From an uncultured Candidatus Melainabacteria bacterium (GTDB lineage Bacteria > Cyanobacteriota > Vampirovibrionia > Gastranaerophilales > Gastranaerophilaceae): DNA of 64,000 bases. The DNA lies in assembly GCA_934693235.1 (NCBI GenBank), contig CAKUUY010000004.1, forward strand, positions 1 to 64,000, written 5' to 3'. Below the pieces are notes generated by a model. It ran no database searches, was not told the origin of the DNA, and saw only the letters and a program-made list of their open reading frames with translations. Shown here piece after piece: positions 16,506-25,527 of this stretch (position 1 is the first letter of the stretch; each line of letters begins with the position of its first letter). The position numbers were made by a program, and so were the translations under genes.

Positions 16506-17983
16506 TGAGAGAAAAAGCAGCTAAAAAATTAGGTAGCTGGACAGCTAAGCTTTTATTGTTATCAATGTTAACTGTTACATGTGCAGTACCTGTTTTGGCA
16601 GCAACAATTCCTGATTGCGTTCAACAGGTTGTCAGCAAGGATTTTCCAAAAACAACTTTTCGTTTTGACGGAATGATAATTTTGCCCGACGGAACAATGT
16701 ACTTGCCACTATTCCCTGCAAAAATAATTAAAGTTGACAAGCTTGCCATAAAACAAACTTACCCGTCTGGTAAAACTTTGGCTGCAAAACCAAATATTGT
16801 AATATTTAATAACGATTTCGTGTTGTTGAAAGTTTTAACGGATACAAACGGAAATAAAACTATTTTTAAAATGGCAAACCCTCCATTAGAATTGAGAACA
16901 GGACTTTTGCCACAAGATATGCTTGTTCCGAAAGGTTTGATAATTCCTGAAAATATGAAATCTATTGTCGGAAATCTTCAAATTCAAACATGCAATGACC
17001 CCGGGATTAAAGTTGAAAATTCAAAACCGGTTGTGACTGCACTTTCCGGCTCCACGTTGAGAACACTTTCTCAAATTCCACAATTGAAAAACAAAAATTT
17101 TTACGTGTCCTCACCGTATTCAAAAAATATCCAAGTTTTGAATTTGGGAGCTAAAACTCCTGAATATTCACTTGCTCAGACAAATGTCCCAATTTCAATG
17201 AAAGCTTATGATGACAGATTTTTACTTGTAACAGCCTATGACAAAACATCTGTCGATGTGATTTCACTGGCTGATGATCAGATTATCAAACAAATTAACA
17301 CAAAGACTCAACCTGATGATATTGTTATTGATAATAATAAAAAAATTGCATATATTTCAAGTTCAATAGATTCAAGTATCTACATGGTTAATCTTGAAAC
17401 AATGACTCTTTCAAAACAAATCAAGATTACCGGTATGTGCGAAAAATTAACATTATCCGAAGATGGTTCAAAGTTGTTTTATTATGATCAAAAAACTCGC
17501 GATATTTGGGGAATTGAACTTGATAACAATTATTTGTTGAAAGAAATCGGTAAGTTCCCGAATGTTTCTAAAATCGCTTTTGCGAATGGAAAAGTTTATG
17601 TAACAAGCAGAACAAAAAATCGTATCGCTATCATTGATTACAACACTGTCGGGCTTATTGTTGAGATGGAAATTTGCGAAAAACCGATAGATATGCAGGT
17701 TTTCCACAACAGAGTTTATGTACTCGGTGCAGGTGACAATTCTATTCAGGTTATTGATGCTAAAACTGATGTGGTTACTCAATCAATTTATTTGAATACA
17801 AACGGTTTTTCAACAAAAATCAGTTGGATTGAGGGAACAAATATCGCGCTTATTACTGATACAAAAGCTTCTTTGTACACAGTATTTGACCTTGGAATGA
17901 ATAAAGTTATAAAAACAATTCCAATCGATATCCCTGCAAACTCAATTGTTGTAACGGAAAAAATTAAAAAAATTAATAAATAG
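16505..17983 (+). CDS. Secreted YncE-like beta-propeller protein
   Basis: This 492-residue exported protein has a signal peptide (LLLLSMLTVTCAVPVLA, then ATIP). It has a region of unknown function to about residue 180, and then repeated YVTN/lactonase-like propeller blades: KNIQVLNLGAK, SVDVISLADDQIIKQINT, SSIYMVNLETMTLSKQI, NRIAIIDYNTVGLIVEME and NSIQVIDAKTDVVTQSI. Such propellers usually mediate protein contacts in the periplasm. Its ATG overlaps the dnaJ stop codon, which is an unusual partner for a cytosolic chaperone. No catalytic residues are recognisable. Confidence 0.85.
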   Translation: MREKAAKKLGSWTAKLLLLSMLTVTCAVPVLAATIPDCVQQVVSKDFPKTTFRFDGMIILPDGTMYLPLFPAKIIKVDKLAIKQTYPSGKTLAAKPNIVIFNNDFVLLKVLTDTNGNKTIFKMANPPLELRTGLLPQDMLVPKGLIIPENMKSIVGNLQIQTCNDPGIKVENSKPVVTALSGSTLRTLSQIPQLKNKNFYVSSPYSKNIQVLNLGAKTPEYSLAQTNVPISMKAYDDRFLLVTAYDKTSVDVISLADDQIIKQINTKTQPDDIVIDNNKKIAYISSSIDSSIYMVNLETMTLSKQIKITGMCEKLTLSEDGSKLFYYDQKTRDIWGIELDNNYLLKEIGKFPNVSKIAFANGKVYVTSRTKNRIAIIDYNTVGLIVEMEICEKPIDMQVFHNRVYVLGAGDNSIQVIDAKTDVVTQSIYLNTNGFSTKISWIEGTNIALITDTKASLYTVFDLGMNKVIKTIPIDIPANSIVVTEKIKKINK

Positions 17984-17998
17984 TTTTAAGGATAAAAG

Positions 17999-18568
17999 AT
18001 GACAAAGTATTTTGATGAGACAACGGAAAATATTCTTGCAGGGTTGGAAGAAACACAAAAACAATTTTGGAATATTTCGCGTGTAACTGCAGAATTTTTA
18101 TATACATTAATTAGGGCTGAAAAAGCAAAAAATGTTGTGGAAGTCGGAACTTCTAACGGATATTCAGGAATTTGGCTCGGAAATGCAGTAAAATCTATCG
18201 GTGGACATCTTACAACAATTGAATTTTGGGATAAAAGATTAGATATTGCAAAAAAAAATTTCAAAACTTGCAAAGTTGACGATGTAATTACAACGCTAAA
18301 AGGCTCTGCACTGGAACTTTTAGAAAATTTGCCGGAAGATTTTGTAATTGATTTAGCATTTGTTGATGCGAATAAATCAGAATACATAAAATATTATGAA
18401 ATTATTGATAAACACCTAAAAATCGGTGGAATAATTGCTTGTGACAATATTTTATCGCACGAGGCAAAGTGTAAACCGTTTATTGATGCAATTAATGCAA
18501 ATCCGAATTATGAAAACGTTATCTTGCCACTTCCTGCAGGGTTGTCGTTAGCAAGAAAAATAAAGTGA
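17999..18568 (+). CDS. SAM-dependent O-methyltransferase, COMT/family 3 type
   Basis: This is a 189-residue Rossmann-fold methyltransferase. The SAM-binding motif I is VVEVGTSNGYSGIWL (about 43-57), the acidic residue after strand 2 is in TTIEFWDKR, and the metal/substrate region is DLAFVDANKSEYIKYY followed by GGIIACDNIL. The substrate cannot be inferred. It starts 15 bp after the beta-propeller gene and overlaps the next gene by four bases, so it sits inside an operon. Confidence 0.88.
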   Translation: MTKYFDETTENILAGLEETQKQFWNISRVTAEFLYTLIRAEKAKNVVEVGTSNGYSGIWLGNAVKSIGGHLTTIEFWDKRLDIAKKNFKTCKVDDVITTLKGSALELLENLPEDFVIDLAFVDANKSEYIKYYEIIDKHLKIGGIIACDNILSHEAKCKPFIDAINANPNYENVILPLPAGLSLARKIK

Positions 18569-19218
18569 TAGCTATGTTACAGAAACTTGCAAGTCTTTTA
18601 GATTGGATTTATAAGAAAAAATGTTATTTTTGCAGAAGCTCTAATGAAGCTGTAAAAATGTGTTCAAAATGCTATAACGAACTGGATTTTTTACCCATAC
18701 AAATCAATAGAATTGTAGAGGGTAAAAAGGTTTATTGTGCCGGAGTTTATTCAAAAAACTTACAAAAATTAATTCGTGGACTTAAGTACCACAACCAAAA
18801 AGATTTAGCATATTATCTTGCAAAATTTATGTCAGAATATTTTTCCAAAATTACAGACAAGAAAGATTTTGAGATAATTCCTGTTCCAATTTTCCCTAAA
18901 CGAGAAAAAAAGCGCAAATATAATCACATGAATCTTGTTGGGGAAGAATTTGCAAGATTAACTTCAAACACTCTTAACACTGATTTGATAAAACGTGTTA
19001 AAGATACAAAACCGCAGTATAAACTGAAACGTCACGAGAGAATGCAAAATTTGCATGGAGCGTTTAAGGTGGACAAAAACTTTTATCATGGCAAAACTCT
19101 TTTGCTTATTGATGATATCTGCACAACAGGTTCAACTTTTGAAGAGATGATAAAAGAATTTGCAAAAAATGGAATTACAGATATTGTCTGTTTTGCAGCA
19201 ACAACCCCATTTGAATAA
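18565..19218 (+). CDS. comF: ComF-like phosphoribosyltransferase-domain protein
   Basis: This 217-residue protein has an N-terminal zinc-finger-like Cys cluster (CYFCRSSNEAVKMCSKCY, about 20-37) and a C-terminal PRPP-binding motif, LLLIDDICTTGST (about 177-189). This is the ComFC/GntX arrangement linked to DNA uptake in competent bacteria. Type IV pilus genes nearby make a competence role plausible, but it is unproven. The GTG at 18565 overlaps the upstream stop codon. An ATG three codons later is an equally possible start. Confidence 0.88.
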   Translation: MIAMLQKLASLLDWIYKKKCYFCRSSNEAVKMCSKCYNELDFLPIQINRIVEGKKVYCAGVYSKNLQKLIRGLKYHNQKDLAYYLAKFMSEYFSKITDKKDFEIIPVPIFPKREKKRKYNHMNLVGEEFARLTSNTLNTDLIKRVKDTKPQYKLKRHERMQNLHGAFKVDKNFYHGKTLLLIDDICTTGSTFEEMIKEFAKNGITDIVCFAATTPFE

Positions 19219-19230
19219 AAGAGAACTGAA

Positions 19231-19548
19231 ATGATATTAGGAGAATTTTCAAAATATATACAATCCAGAAATGATGATATTGTGTCAAACAAAGCAACCG
19301 GCACAAAAATTCTTTGTGACTGGATTGAACTTGTAATCAACAAAAATCCGAAAAATAATGTAGATAAAATTGTCCACAAAGAAATTATGCTTGCAAAAAA
19401 CAAGTCAAACGACTTTCTAATTGTTGGCAAATCAGAAAGTGGCAGAGTCCTTGTAAACGCACTCTACAACTACGCTCTAAGTTATGAACACTATATTCTG
19501 AACAAATGGCTCATCGACAAAAAAGCAAGTGATTTCCAGAAAGATTAG
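19231..19548 (+). CDS. Hypothetical protein
   Basis: I do not recognise this 105-residue protein. It is mostly helical in appearance, with two hydrophobic helices (TKILCDWIELVI; VLVNALYNYALSYEHYILNKWL) and no signal peptide. It follows the ComF-like gene by 12 bases, and GAGAACTG precedes the ATG, so it probably closes that operon. It overlaps the end of the convergent prepilin gene by four bases. Confidence 0.7.
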   Translation: MILGEFSKYIQSRNDDIVSNKATGTKILCDWIELVINKNPKNNVDKIVHKEIMLAKNKSNDFLIVGKSESGRVLVNALYNYALSYEHYILNKWLIDKKASDFQKD

Positions 19549-20258
19549 TAATTCATTTCCCAGTTGTCATTTAAGAGTTTACCGAAACAACCATCTGTAT
19601 CATTTGCATTAGCACAATAGTTGTTAAAATTATACTCTCTGGCTGCCTGAGCTGTTGCTCCGGTGTTACAATTATTGTTTTTTCTGCAATCAACATTTAT
19701 CTTCCAGTCGTCAATAACTCCATCCGGATAAATATACATTCTGAACAAATCTCGTCCGCCCTTGTTAGGACCTTTTTGACCATTAGTATCAACATAAATA
19801 TACCCAAGAAAATCGTCTGTTGTTTCATCACCGGTATCTAGCCCGTCAATATAAAAAGATATTGAAGCACCACTTGCAATTGCAACTTTGTATCCATTAA
19901 AATCAGGAGTAACTTTTTGTCCATTTAATCCTGTATAAGAACTCGCAAAACAATCTGTAGTAGTTTCACCACAATCTTTTACAACTTTAAAGTGAGATTT
20001 CAAAAACTCTTTTTCAATGCCATAATCATCATTCTTGTAAAAACCTGCTTCTGCCAAGTTTACAGCATTTGTCTCATTCATTTTCATAATGAATGCTTGT
20101 TGAAATTCGTTGTATATTTTATGAAGTTGCACTACATAACTTTTTTTCTGGTGATTTTGTATCAGTGTCGGCATTGTGATAGATGCGACAACCCCGATAA
20201 TTCCTAAAGTAACCAAAACTTCTGCTAGAGTAAAAGCGAATTTCCAACCTTTTTTCAT
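19545..20258 (-). CDS. Type IV prepilin-like protein
   Basis: This 237-residue protein begins MKKGWKFAFTLAEVLVTLGI. It has a basic leader, a cut site between A8 and F9, Glu at +5 and a hydrophobic helix. The body has Cys pairs (VKDCGETTTDCFASS; VDCRKNNNCNTG) and a segment GYIYVDTNGQKGPNKGGRD that is common in pilin-like proteins with a calcium-site-like loop. I chose the ATG at 20258, five codons inside the longest frame, because GAAAGG precedes it at proper spacing. It differs from the gene at 12.6 kb in lacking a variable tail. Confidence 0.85.
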   Translation of the reverse strand: MKKGWKFAFTLAEVLVTLGIIGVVASITMPTLIQNHQKKSYVVQLHKIYNEFQQAFIMKMNETNAVNLAEAGFYKNDDYGIEKEFLKSHFKVVKDCGETTTDCFASSYTGLNGQKVTPDFNGYKVAIASGASISFYIDGLDTGDETTDDFLGYIYVDTNGQKGPNKGGRDLFRMYIYPDGVIDDWKINVDCRKNNNCNTGATAQAAREYNFNNYCANANDTDGCFGKLLNDNWEMNY

Positions 20259-20397
20259 ATAACAACCTTTCATATAATCTGATATAAATAATTATAGCAA
20301 ATTTTTTAAACTTTTTCAAGATATAGCCATGTCGGAGAATTTCAATCTGTTTTTTAAAGAGGAAAATAATTGTAAACAAAAAAGGAGTTAAAATTTT

Positions 20398-21255
20398 ATG
20401 ACTAATACTATTTTTCAAACACCTGCATGTCGATTGGAAGAACTTAACAATTTATTTATTGAACTAACTGCTAAAAACTGCAACCAACGCTGTAAACACT
20501 GCTACATTGATTTTCCGCTTACTAAAAATATAAAAGATTTCATATCAATAGATACAGTAAAAAAAGCTATAAGCGATACTAAATCAGAAAATATTAAATG
20601 TATTTACCTTACAGGCGCAGAACCTATGACCCATCCGGATTTTAACGCAATTTTAAGATTGTGTTTAAAACGCTCAAATGTTTGTATTTTTACTAACGGA
20701 ACATTTATTAATGAGAAAAAAGCTCGTTTTTTAAAACGAGTTGAAGATGAAAGCAACTACGAAATAATTTTTAAACTAAGCATAGACCATTATAACGAAT
20801 TAAAAAATGATGACATTAGAGGTCGAGGAGCATACAGACAAACTTTTTTTGCATTAAAAAGTCTTATCAAATACGATTTTAATCCGCTTCTTTGTATCAC
20901 AAATTATTACAAAGAAGATAGAAATGTATTAATTGAGGAATTCAAAAAATTATGTCTTAAAATAGGATTTGAAACTGATGAAAGTAATTTTACGATAAAC
21001 TCATACCATGATAATGACAATCCGTTAGAAATTCCTCTTGAAGGTAATTTTCAAAATCTAGATTGTGAATATGGTAGAATTTTGACAGCTAAAGGGGTTT
21101 ACACCTGCCCGTTTCTTGCGAATGATCACAGAGGACGATGTGGTTCAGACTTCAGTGATTTTGCGAAACACAACACACTTGAAAGTAAATTTTGTGCAAC
21201 TTGCATAAAAAATTCCGAAAAATTTTTCGGAATTAATTATAAATTATTTGACTAA
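20398..21255 (+). CDS. Radical SAM protein with SPASM-like Cys tail
   Basis: This is a 285-residue radical SAM enzyme. The [4Fe-4S]/SAM motif is CNQRCKHC (about 25-32), with the glycine-rich LTGAEPMTHPDF at about 70 and IFTNGTFIN at about 97. The C-terminus has CEYGRILTAKGVYTCPF and KFCATC, resembling a SPASM/twitch auxiliary cluster that is often used to modify peptides. A palindrome (AATTCCGAAAAA and its mirror, 21211-21234) lies in the last codons and may act in termination. The substrate is unknown, and no precursor peptide is obvious next to it. Confidence 0.85.
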   Translation: MTNTIFQTPACRLEELNNLFIELTAKNCNQRCKHCYIDFPLTKNIKDFISIDTVKKAISDTKSENIKCIYLTGAEPMTHPDFNAILRLCLKRSNVCIFTNGTFINEKKARFLKRVEDESNYEIIFKLSIDHYNELKNDDIRGRGAYRQTFFALKSLIKYDFNPLLCITNYYKEDRNVLIEEFKKLCLKIGFETDESNFTINSYHDNDNPLEIPLEGNFQNLDCEYGRILTAKGVYTCPFLANDHRGRCGSDFSDFAKHNTLESKFCATCIKNSEKFFGINYKLFD

Positions 21256-21277
21256 TTTTACTCAAAATATTCTCAGA

Positions 21278-21994
21278 TTACTCTCCTGCTTCCGGAGATG
21301 TCCCGCCATCTACCGGTTTTGGAGATGGTGGAGTTTCAGCTTTAGCACTATCAGCAGCAGCTTGAGCCTGTTGAGCTGCGGCTGCGGCTTCTGCTTCAGC
21401 CGTCGCAGCATCTTTTTGAGCATACAATTTGAATTGAAAACTTACAAGCAAAATTCTCTTATTTTTTTGATAAGGAAGAATTTCTATATTTGAAATATCC
21501 AAAAAGTGTTCATGTTTATATAACTCTCTTAAAAATCCTGCAAAATTACCATAACTTGCAATCATTTCAGCAGTTACACGACATACATGATATTTATTAC
21601 CAACATTTTTAACAAAATTGTCATCTTGCGGGTCATAATCATATTTTACAGAACGAGCTTTAATTTTGTTATCTCTCATTACTTGCAATATTTCGCCAAA
21701 CTCATCAGAAATAGCAGCTTCTGTATCCAAACCATCACTGATTGGTTTGAAAAACATCTTCAAAACATCTTCGTTTTCTGCTTCTTTTTTCTCCGCATCA
21801 GCCTTAACTTCTTCAAGTTTGCGCTCTGCATCCGCTAATGCTGATGATTGAGTTTTATAATTATTTTGAATTTCAAATATTTTTTGAACTATTGGAACTG
21901 TTTGTGCAACTAAAACAATAAATACAACAAGAGCAGCCGCTAATATTGAAATCGCTACTTTAAATTTTTTCAAATAAACATTATATTTTTCCAC
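21278..21994 (-). CDS. pilO: PilO-like inner-membrane pilus assembly protein
   Basis: This is a 238-residue protein with one N-terminal membrane helix (VAISILAAALVVFIVLVAQT, about 13-32), a coiled coil (40-75, Lys/Glu-rich) and a periplasmic ferredoxin-like domain (YHVCRVTAEMIASYGNFAGF, ILLVSFQFKLYAQ). The tail is rich in Ala, Gln and Pro. This is the PilO layout, and the position 11 bp after the PilM-PilN fusion supports it. PilO with PilN aligns the pilus motor with the outer-membrane complex. Confidence 0.8.
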   Translation of the reverse strand: MEKYNVYLKKFKVAISILAAALVVFIVLVAQTVPIVQKIFEIQNNYKTQSSALADAERKLEEVKADAEKKEAENEDVLKMFFKPISDGLDTEAAISDEFGEILQVMRDNKIKARSVKYDYDPQDDNFVKNVGNKYHVCRVTAEMIASYGNFAGFLRELYKHEHFLDISNIEILPYQKNKRILLVSFQFKLYAQKDAATAEAEAAAAAQQAQAAADSAKAETPPSPKPVDGGTSPEAGE

Positions 21995-22005
21995 GACTTA
22001 CTCTC

Positions 22006-23709
22006 CTAGTTCTTCGGTTTTCCTAAATTTAGTAAAGGCTTATTATTTAATAATCCACCCTTTTCGTCTTTTTTCTCTTCTGTTTGAGCCGGCTGAGCTT
22101 GAGTATTAGCATCTGCTGCAGGAGCCGGAGGATTTAATTCAGAATCTGTCATATTTGTTATCTCAAATTCGTAATTATTTGAAACATTGACAGCATCATC
22201 AACAGAATCTGATTTCATTTGCAATTTGTGAAGTCTCAATTGTGTATTAATTAAAGAATCTTTCATATTTCTAAAGAATAAATAGATATCCTCAACATTT
22301 TTAGCTTCACCTTTAATATCAATCTTTCCATCATCTTTTGCAACAAAATATGTTACCCAAAGATTTTTTGGAACAGACTCACCCAAAGCTGTATAAGCCA
22401 TTAACTTGGCTCTATTATTACCTAAAACTTTCTTAATTTCTGAATTTACGTCAAAATCGTTTGATTTGTTCTGGGCATCTTGAATTTTTTTAATTTCAGC
22501 ATTAGTTTGTTCTAATTTAGCATTTACATCATCAAGTTGAGCTTGTTTTTGTTTTTTGATAATTGGAATACCAATAAAAGCAGCTAATATCGGAACAATT
22601 ATAGCAGCAGCAAGCAAGGCAGATATTTTCATTGCCGCATTTGGCGAAATATCAAATTCCGTAGAGCCCAAAACTACATGAACCGGTTCATCAGGATCGT
22701 CAGTGCCACCATCTCCGGCATTTGTTACAAAGTTAAATTTGATAGGCATACTGACGGCATTACCAACTGCGATACCTATAGCTTCTAATGAAATTTTATG
22801 TGCTGTTTCTTCTAATACTTCCAAGCTTACAGGAAGAACATCTTGTTTTTTGAATGAATTGTTTTCTAAAAAGTTAACTTTGCAATCAGCTGGAATTCTT
22901 TTAGCAAGTAATTCTGCACTAACCAAATCAGTCTCTGATACTACATACAAGTAGTTTGCAGGATAACTCATTAAAGTAATTTGAGCAGATGCACTTATTG
23001 CATTATAAATTTCATCTCCCTCAAAAGACTTGATTGCTAATGGTTCCTCATAATAATCAATAACATTTTTTCCAACCATAGAACAAATAGAATATCCGTT
23101 CGGTGAAATCAACATCAAATTCCAAGAAATTCCTTCTTTCATTTGTTCTTCAGCTAAGCCTGAAAAAGCCAAAGCTTTTAAAACTGAAGTCAAAGACATT
23201 TCAACACCGGCTAACGTATAACCCAACTCTGTTAAAGTTTTTTTAATATCTTCTATTACATTTTTTTGAATTGCAGAATAAAATAATTTTCTTAAATCTC
23301 CTGTTTGACCTGTCGGAGCATCAATCCAACTAATAACAGGATCATATCTTTTAAATATATAAGATTGTTCAACTTCTGAAGTTAAAGCTTCTGTAACCTG
23401 CTCATCAGCTAAAAGCAAATTTAGCATTGTATGTCCGAACAATACCATTGGAAGGTTTAAAATAATATTACTTTTGGCAGGTATTGCCAATTCTGCAAAA
23501 AGCTCTGTTACAGCACTCCTAAAAGCTTCCATATCTGCAATTTCGCGACTTGCTTCGTTATATTCTAATGGGCGGTATGCATAATTTTTTACGGAACGGC
23601 TTGTAATATCAAGCTGCATAAGTTCCAAACCAACCCCCGGAGTAACAGATAAATACACTGCTTCTCGTTGTCCAATTCCAAATTGAGCTAAAATGTTATT
23701 TAAATCCAT
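22006..23709 (-). CDS. pilM: Fused PilM-PilN-like pilus assembly protein
   Basis: This is a 567-residue protein. Residues 1-340 look like the actin-like PilM ATPase fold (QREAVYLSVTPGVGLELMQL, SNIILNLPMVLFGH, VEQSYIF, LAGVEMSLTSVLKAL). A membrane helix follows (ISALLAAAIIVPILAAF, about 357-380), then a coiled coil and a PilN-like periplasmic domain (NLWVTYFVAKDDGKIDIKG, VEDIYLFFRNMKDS). The tail is Ala/Gln-rich. In most bacteria PilM and PilN are separate proteins joined by a short PilN N-terminal peptide. Here they appear covalently fused. PilO follows directly, but no PilP or PilQ does. Confidence 0.8.
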   Translation of the reverse strand: MDLNNILAQFGIGQREAVYLSVTPGVGLELMQLDITSRSVKNYAYRPLEYNEASREIADMEAFRSAVTELFAELAIPAKSNIILNLPMVLFGHTMLNLLLADEQVTEALTSEVEQSYIFKRYDPVISWIDAPTGQTGDLRKLFYSAIQKNVIEDIKKTLTELGYTLAGVEMSLTSVLKALAFSGLAEEQMKEGISWNLMLISPNGYSICSMVGKNVIDYYEEPLAIKSFEGDEIYNAISASAQITLMSYPANYLYVVSETDLVSAELLAKRIPADCKVNFLENNSFKKQDVLPVSLEVLEETAHKISLEAIGIAVGNAVSMPIKFNFVTNAGDGGTDDPDEPVHVVLGSTEFDISPNAAMKISALLAAAIIVPILAAFIGIPIIKKQKQAQLDDVNAKLEQTNAEIKKIQDAQNKSNDFDVNSEIKKVLGNNRAKLMAYTALGESVPKNLWVTYFVAKDDGKIDIKGEAKNVEDIYLFFRNMKDSLINTQLRLHKLQMKSDSVDDAVNVSNNYEFEITNMTDSELNPPAPAADANTQAQPAQTEEKKDEKGGLLNNKPLLNLGKPKN

Positions 23710-23819
23710 AATATCTTTTTCTTATTTATTTACTCACTTACTTTTTTATTATACAATATATTCTATAAAGATTGCAAGATTAACATAAATTTACACTAAA
23801 TGTAGGAGAGTTTACATTA

Positions 23820-24740
23820 ATGAACGAGTTGATAGAGAAGATTAATAAATTAAAAAAAGAGAAAAATGCAGTTATATTGGCGCATTGTTACCAAAATGCG
23901 GAAATAGATGAAGTTGCGGATTATGTTGGTGATTCGCTTTATTTAAGCCAAATGGCTGCCAAAACAGATGCTGATATAATTGTTTTTGCAGGGGTTTATT
24001 TTATGGCACAAACAGCTAAAATTCTTAACCCTAACAGAAAAGTCCTGTTACCTCGTTTGGAATCAGGTTGTCGTATGGCTGACATGATTACTTTAGAACA
24101 ATTAAGAGAATTCAAAAGTAAATATCCTGAAATGCCTACCGTATGTTACATAAATTCTACTGCTGAAGTTAAATCAGAATGTGATATTTGTTGTACAAGT
24201 TCAAATGCATTAAAAATTGTTAACAGTTTAAAAGCTAAGGAAATTCTCTTTCTACCTGATACCTATTTAGGTAAATGGGTAGAGTCTCAACTTGGGAATG
24301 TAAAAGTTAACACATACACCGGTTTCTGTCCAACACACGTTCAAATCAGACCAAAGGATGTAACAGAAGCTCGTGCAAAATATCCTGAAGCTCTTGTCCT
24401 TGCACATCCTGAATGCCATCAATCAGTGGTTGCAATGGCTGATTATGTAGGTTCTACTACAGGAATTATGAAGTTTGCAGCCCAAAGCGACAAAAAACAA
24501 TTTATTATTGCAACGGAAAAAGGAGTTGTGGATAGATTAAAAAGAGATTATCCTGAAAAAGAGTTCTATCTTATCAAAGACAGCGTAATTTGCCCAAATA
24601 TGAAATGGCACACATTGACAGATATCTACAACGCTCTCGATAGAGAAGAACACGAAATTACAGTAGATTCAGAAATTGCATCAAAAGCCCTGAAATGTAT
24701 TGATAGAATGCTTGAAGTTTCAGCAGTGGGGACAAAATAA
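23820..24740 (+). CDS. nadA: Quinolinate synthase NadA
   Basis: NadA condenses iminoaspartate with dihydroxyacetone phosphate to quinolinate in de novo NAD synthesis, using an oxygen-labile [4Fe-4S] cluster. The 306 residues show AVILAHCYQNAEID, GDSLYLSQMA, ESGCRMADMI (cluster Cys), YINSTAEVKSECDICCTSSN (cluster Cys), GFCPTHVQIRP, HPEC, GSTTGIM and ICPNMKWHTL (third cluster Cys). AGGAGAG lies upstream of the ATG. The stop codon overlaps the rlmB start (TAATG). nadB and nadC are not in the window. Confidence 0.97.
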   Translation: MNELIEKINKLKKEKNAVILAHCYQNAEIDEVADYVGDSLYLSQMAAKTDADIIVFAGVYFMAQTAKILNPNRKVLLPRLESGCRMADMITLEQLREFKSKYPEMPTVCYINSTAEVKSECDICCTSSNALKIVNSLKAKEILFLPDTYLGKWVESQLGNVKVNTYTGFCPTHVQIRPKDVTEARAKYPEALVLAHPECHQSVVAMADYVGSTTGIMKFAAQSDKKQFIIATEKGVVDRLKRDYPEKEFYLIKDSVICPNMKWHTLTDIYNALDREEHEITVDSEIASKALKCIDRMLEVSAVGTK

Positions 24741-25480
24741 TGTCTGACAATATAATTTTTGGTAAAAATTCCGTTATGGAAGCCCTAATTGCAGGTGACA
24801 GAGAAATTAACAAAATTCTTATTTCAAAAAATATCCATAGTGACAATAAAATCAATAAAATTAAAGAATTGGCAAAAGACAATGGTATTGTTTTTCAGTT
24901 CGTTGCGAAAGAAAAATTTATCCCATACGCAGAATTCAATCACCAAGGAATTATTGCACAGATTTCACCTATCAAATATATGGATTTGGATGATTTTTTG
25001 GATAAGAAAAAATATGAAAATGATTCTCTTGTAATTCTTGACGGTGTAGAAGATTCTCATAATTTAGGTGCAATTATCAGAACCTGTGTTTGTGCCGGTG
25101 TTTCAGGAATAATTATCCCGTCAAGACGCAATGTACAAGTGAATGCAACAGTTGAAAAAACAAGTGCCGGTGCAATCAATCATATTCCTATTATAAAAGT
25201 AAATAGCCTTGTTAATGCTGTTCAAAAATTAAAAAATTCAGACTGGTGGGTAGTTGCAGCAGACGCAAGTGCGAAAGATAATTATTATGACGTTGATTAC
25301 AAAAACATGAATACAGTAATTATTATGGGGGCTGAACACGCGGGAGTCTCAAAATCACTTCTAAAACTTTCTGATTTTGTAGTAAAAATCCCGATGTTTA
25401 ACAAATTTAACTCTTTAAATGTCTCAAATGCTTTCAGCGCTATCATTTTCGAAACAGTTAGACAAAAATTTAAAAATTAA
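24740..25480 (+). CDS. rlmB: TrmH-family rRNA 2'-O-ribose methyltransferase (RlmB-like)
   Basis: This 246-residue SPOUT methyltransferase likely modifies a 23S rRNA guanosine. There is an N-terminal substrate-binding domain (IIFGKNSVMEALIAG, NHQGIIAQI). The knotted catalytic domain carries the three SPOUT motifs: DGVEDSHNLGAIIRTC, IIMGAEHAGVS and IPMFNKFNSLNVSNAFSAI. Length is typical. The start overlaps the nadA stop codon, so the pair is translationally coupled although the functions are unrelated. Confidence 0.92.
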   Translation: MSDNIIFGKNSVMEALIAGDREINKILISKNIHSDNKINKIKELAKDNGIVFQFVAKEKFIPYAEFNHQGIIAQISPIKYMDLDDFLDKKKYENDSLVILDGVEDSHNLGAIIRTCVCAGVSGIIIPSRRNVQVNATVEKTSAGAINHIPIIKVNSLVNAVQKLKNSDWWVVAADASAKDNYYDVDYKNMNTVIIMGAEHAGVSKSLLKLSDFVVKIPMFNKFNSLNVSNAFSAIIFETVRQKFKN

Positions 25481-25527
25481 CTATAATAATTACGAGCAAT
25501 ATTAATTTTGCATATCAGGAGAGAGAA

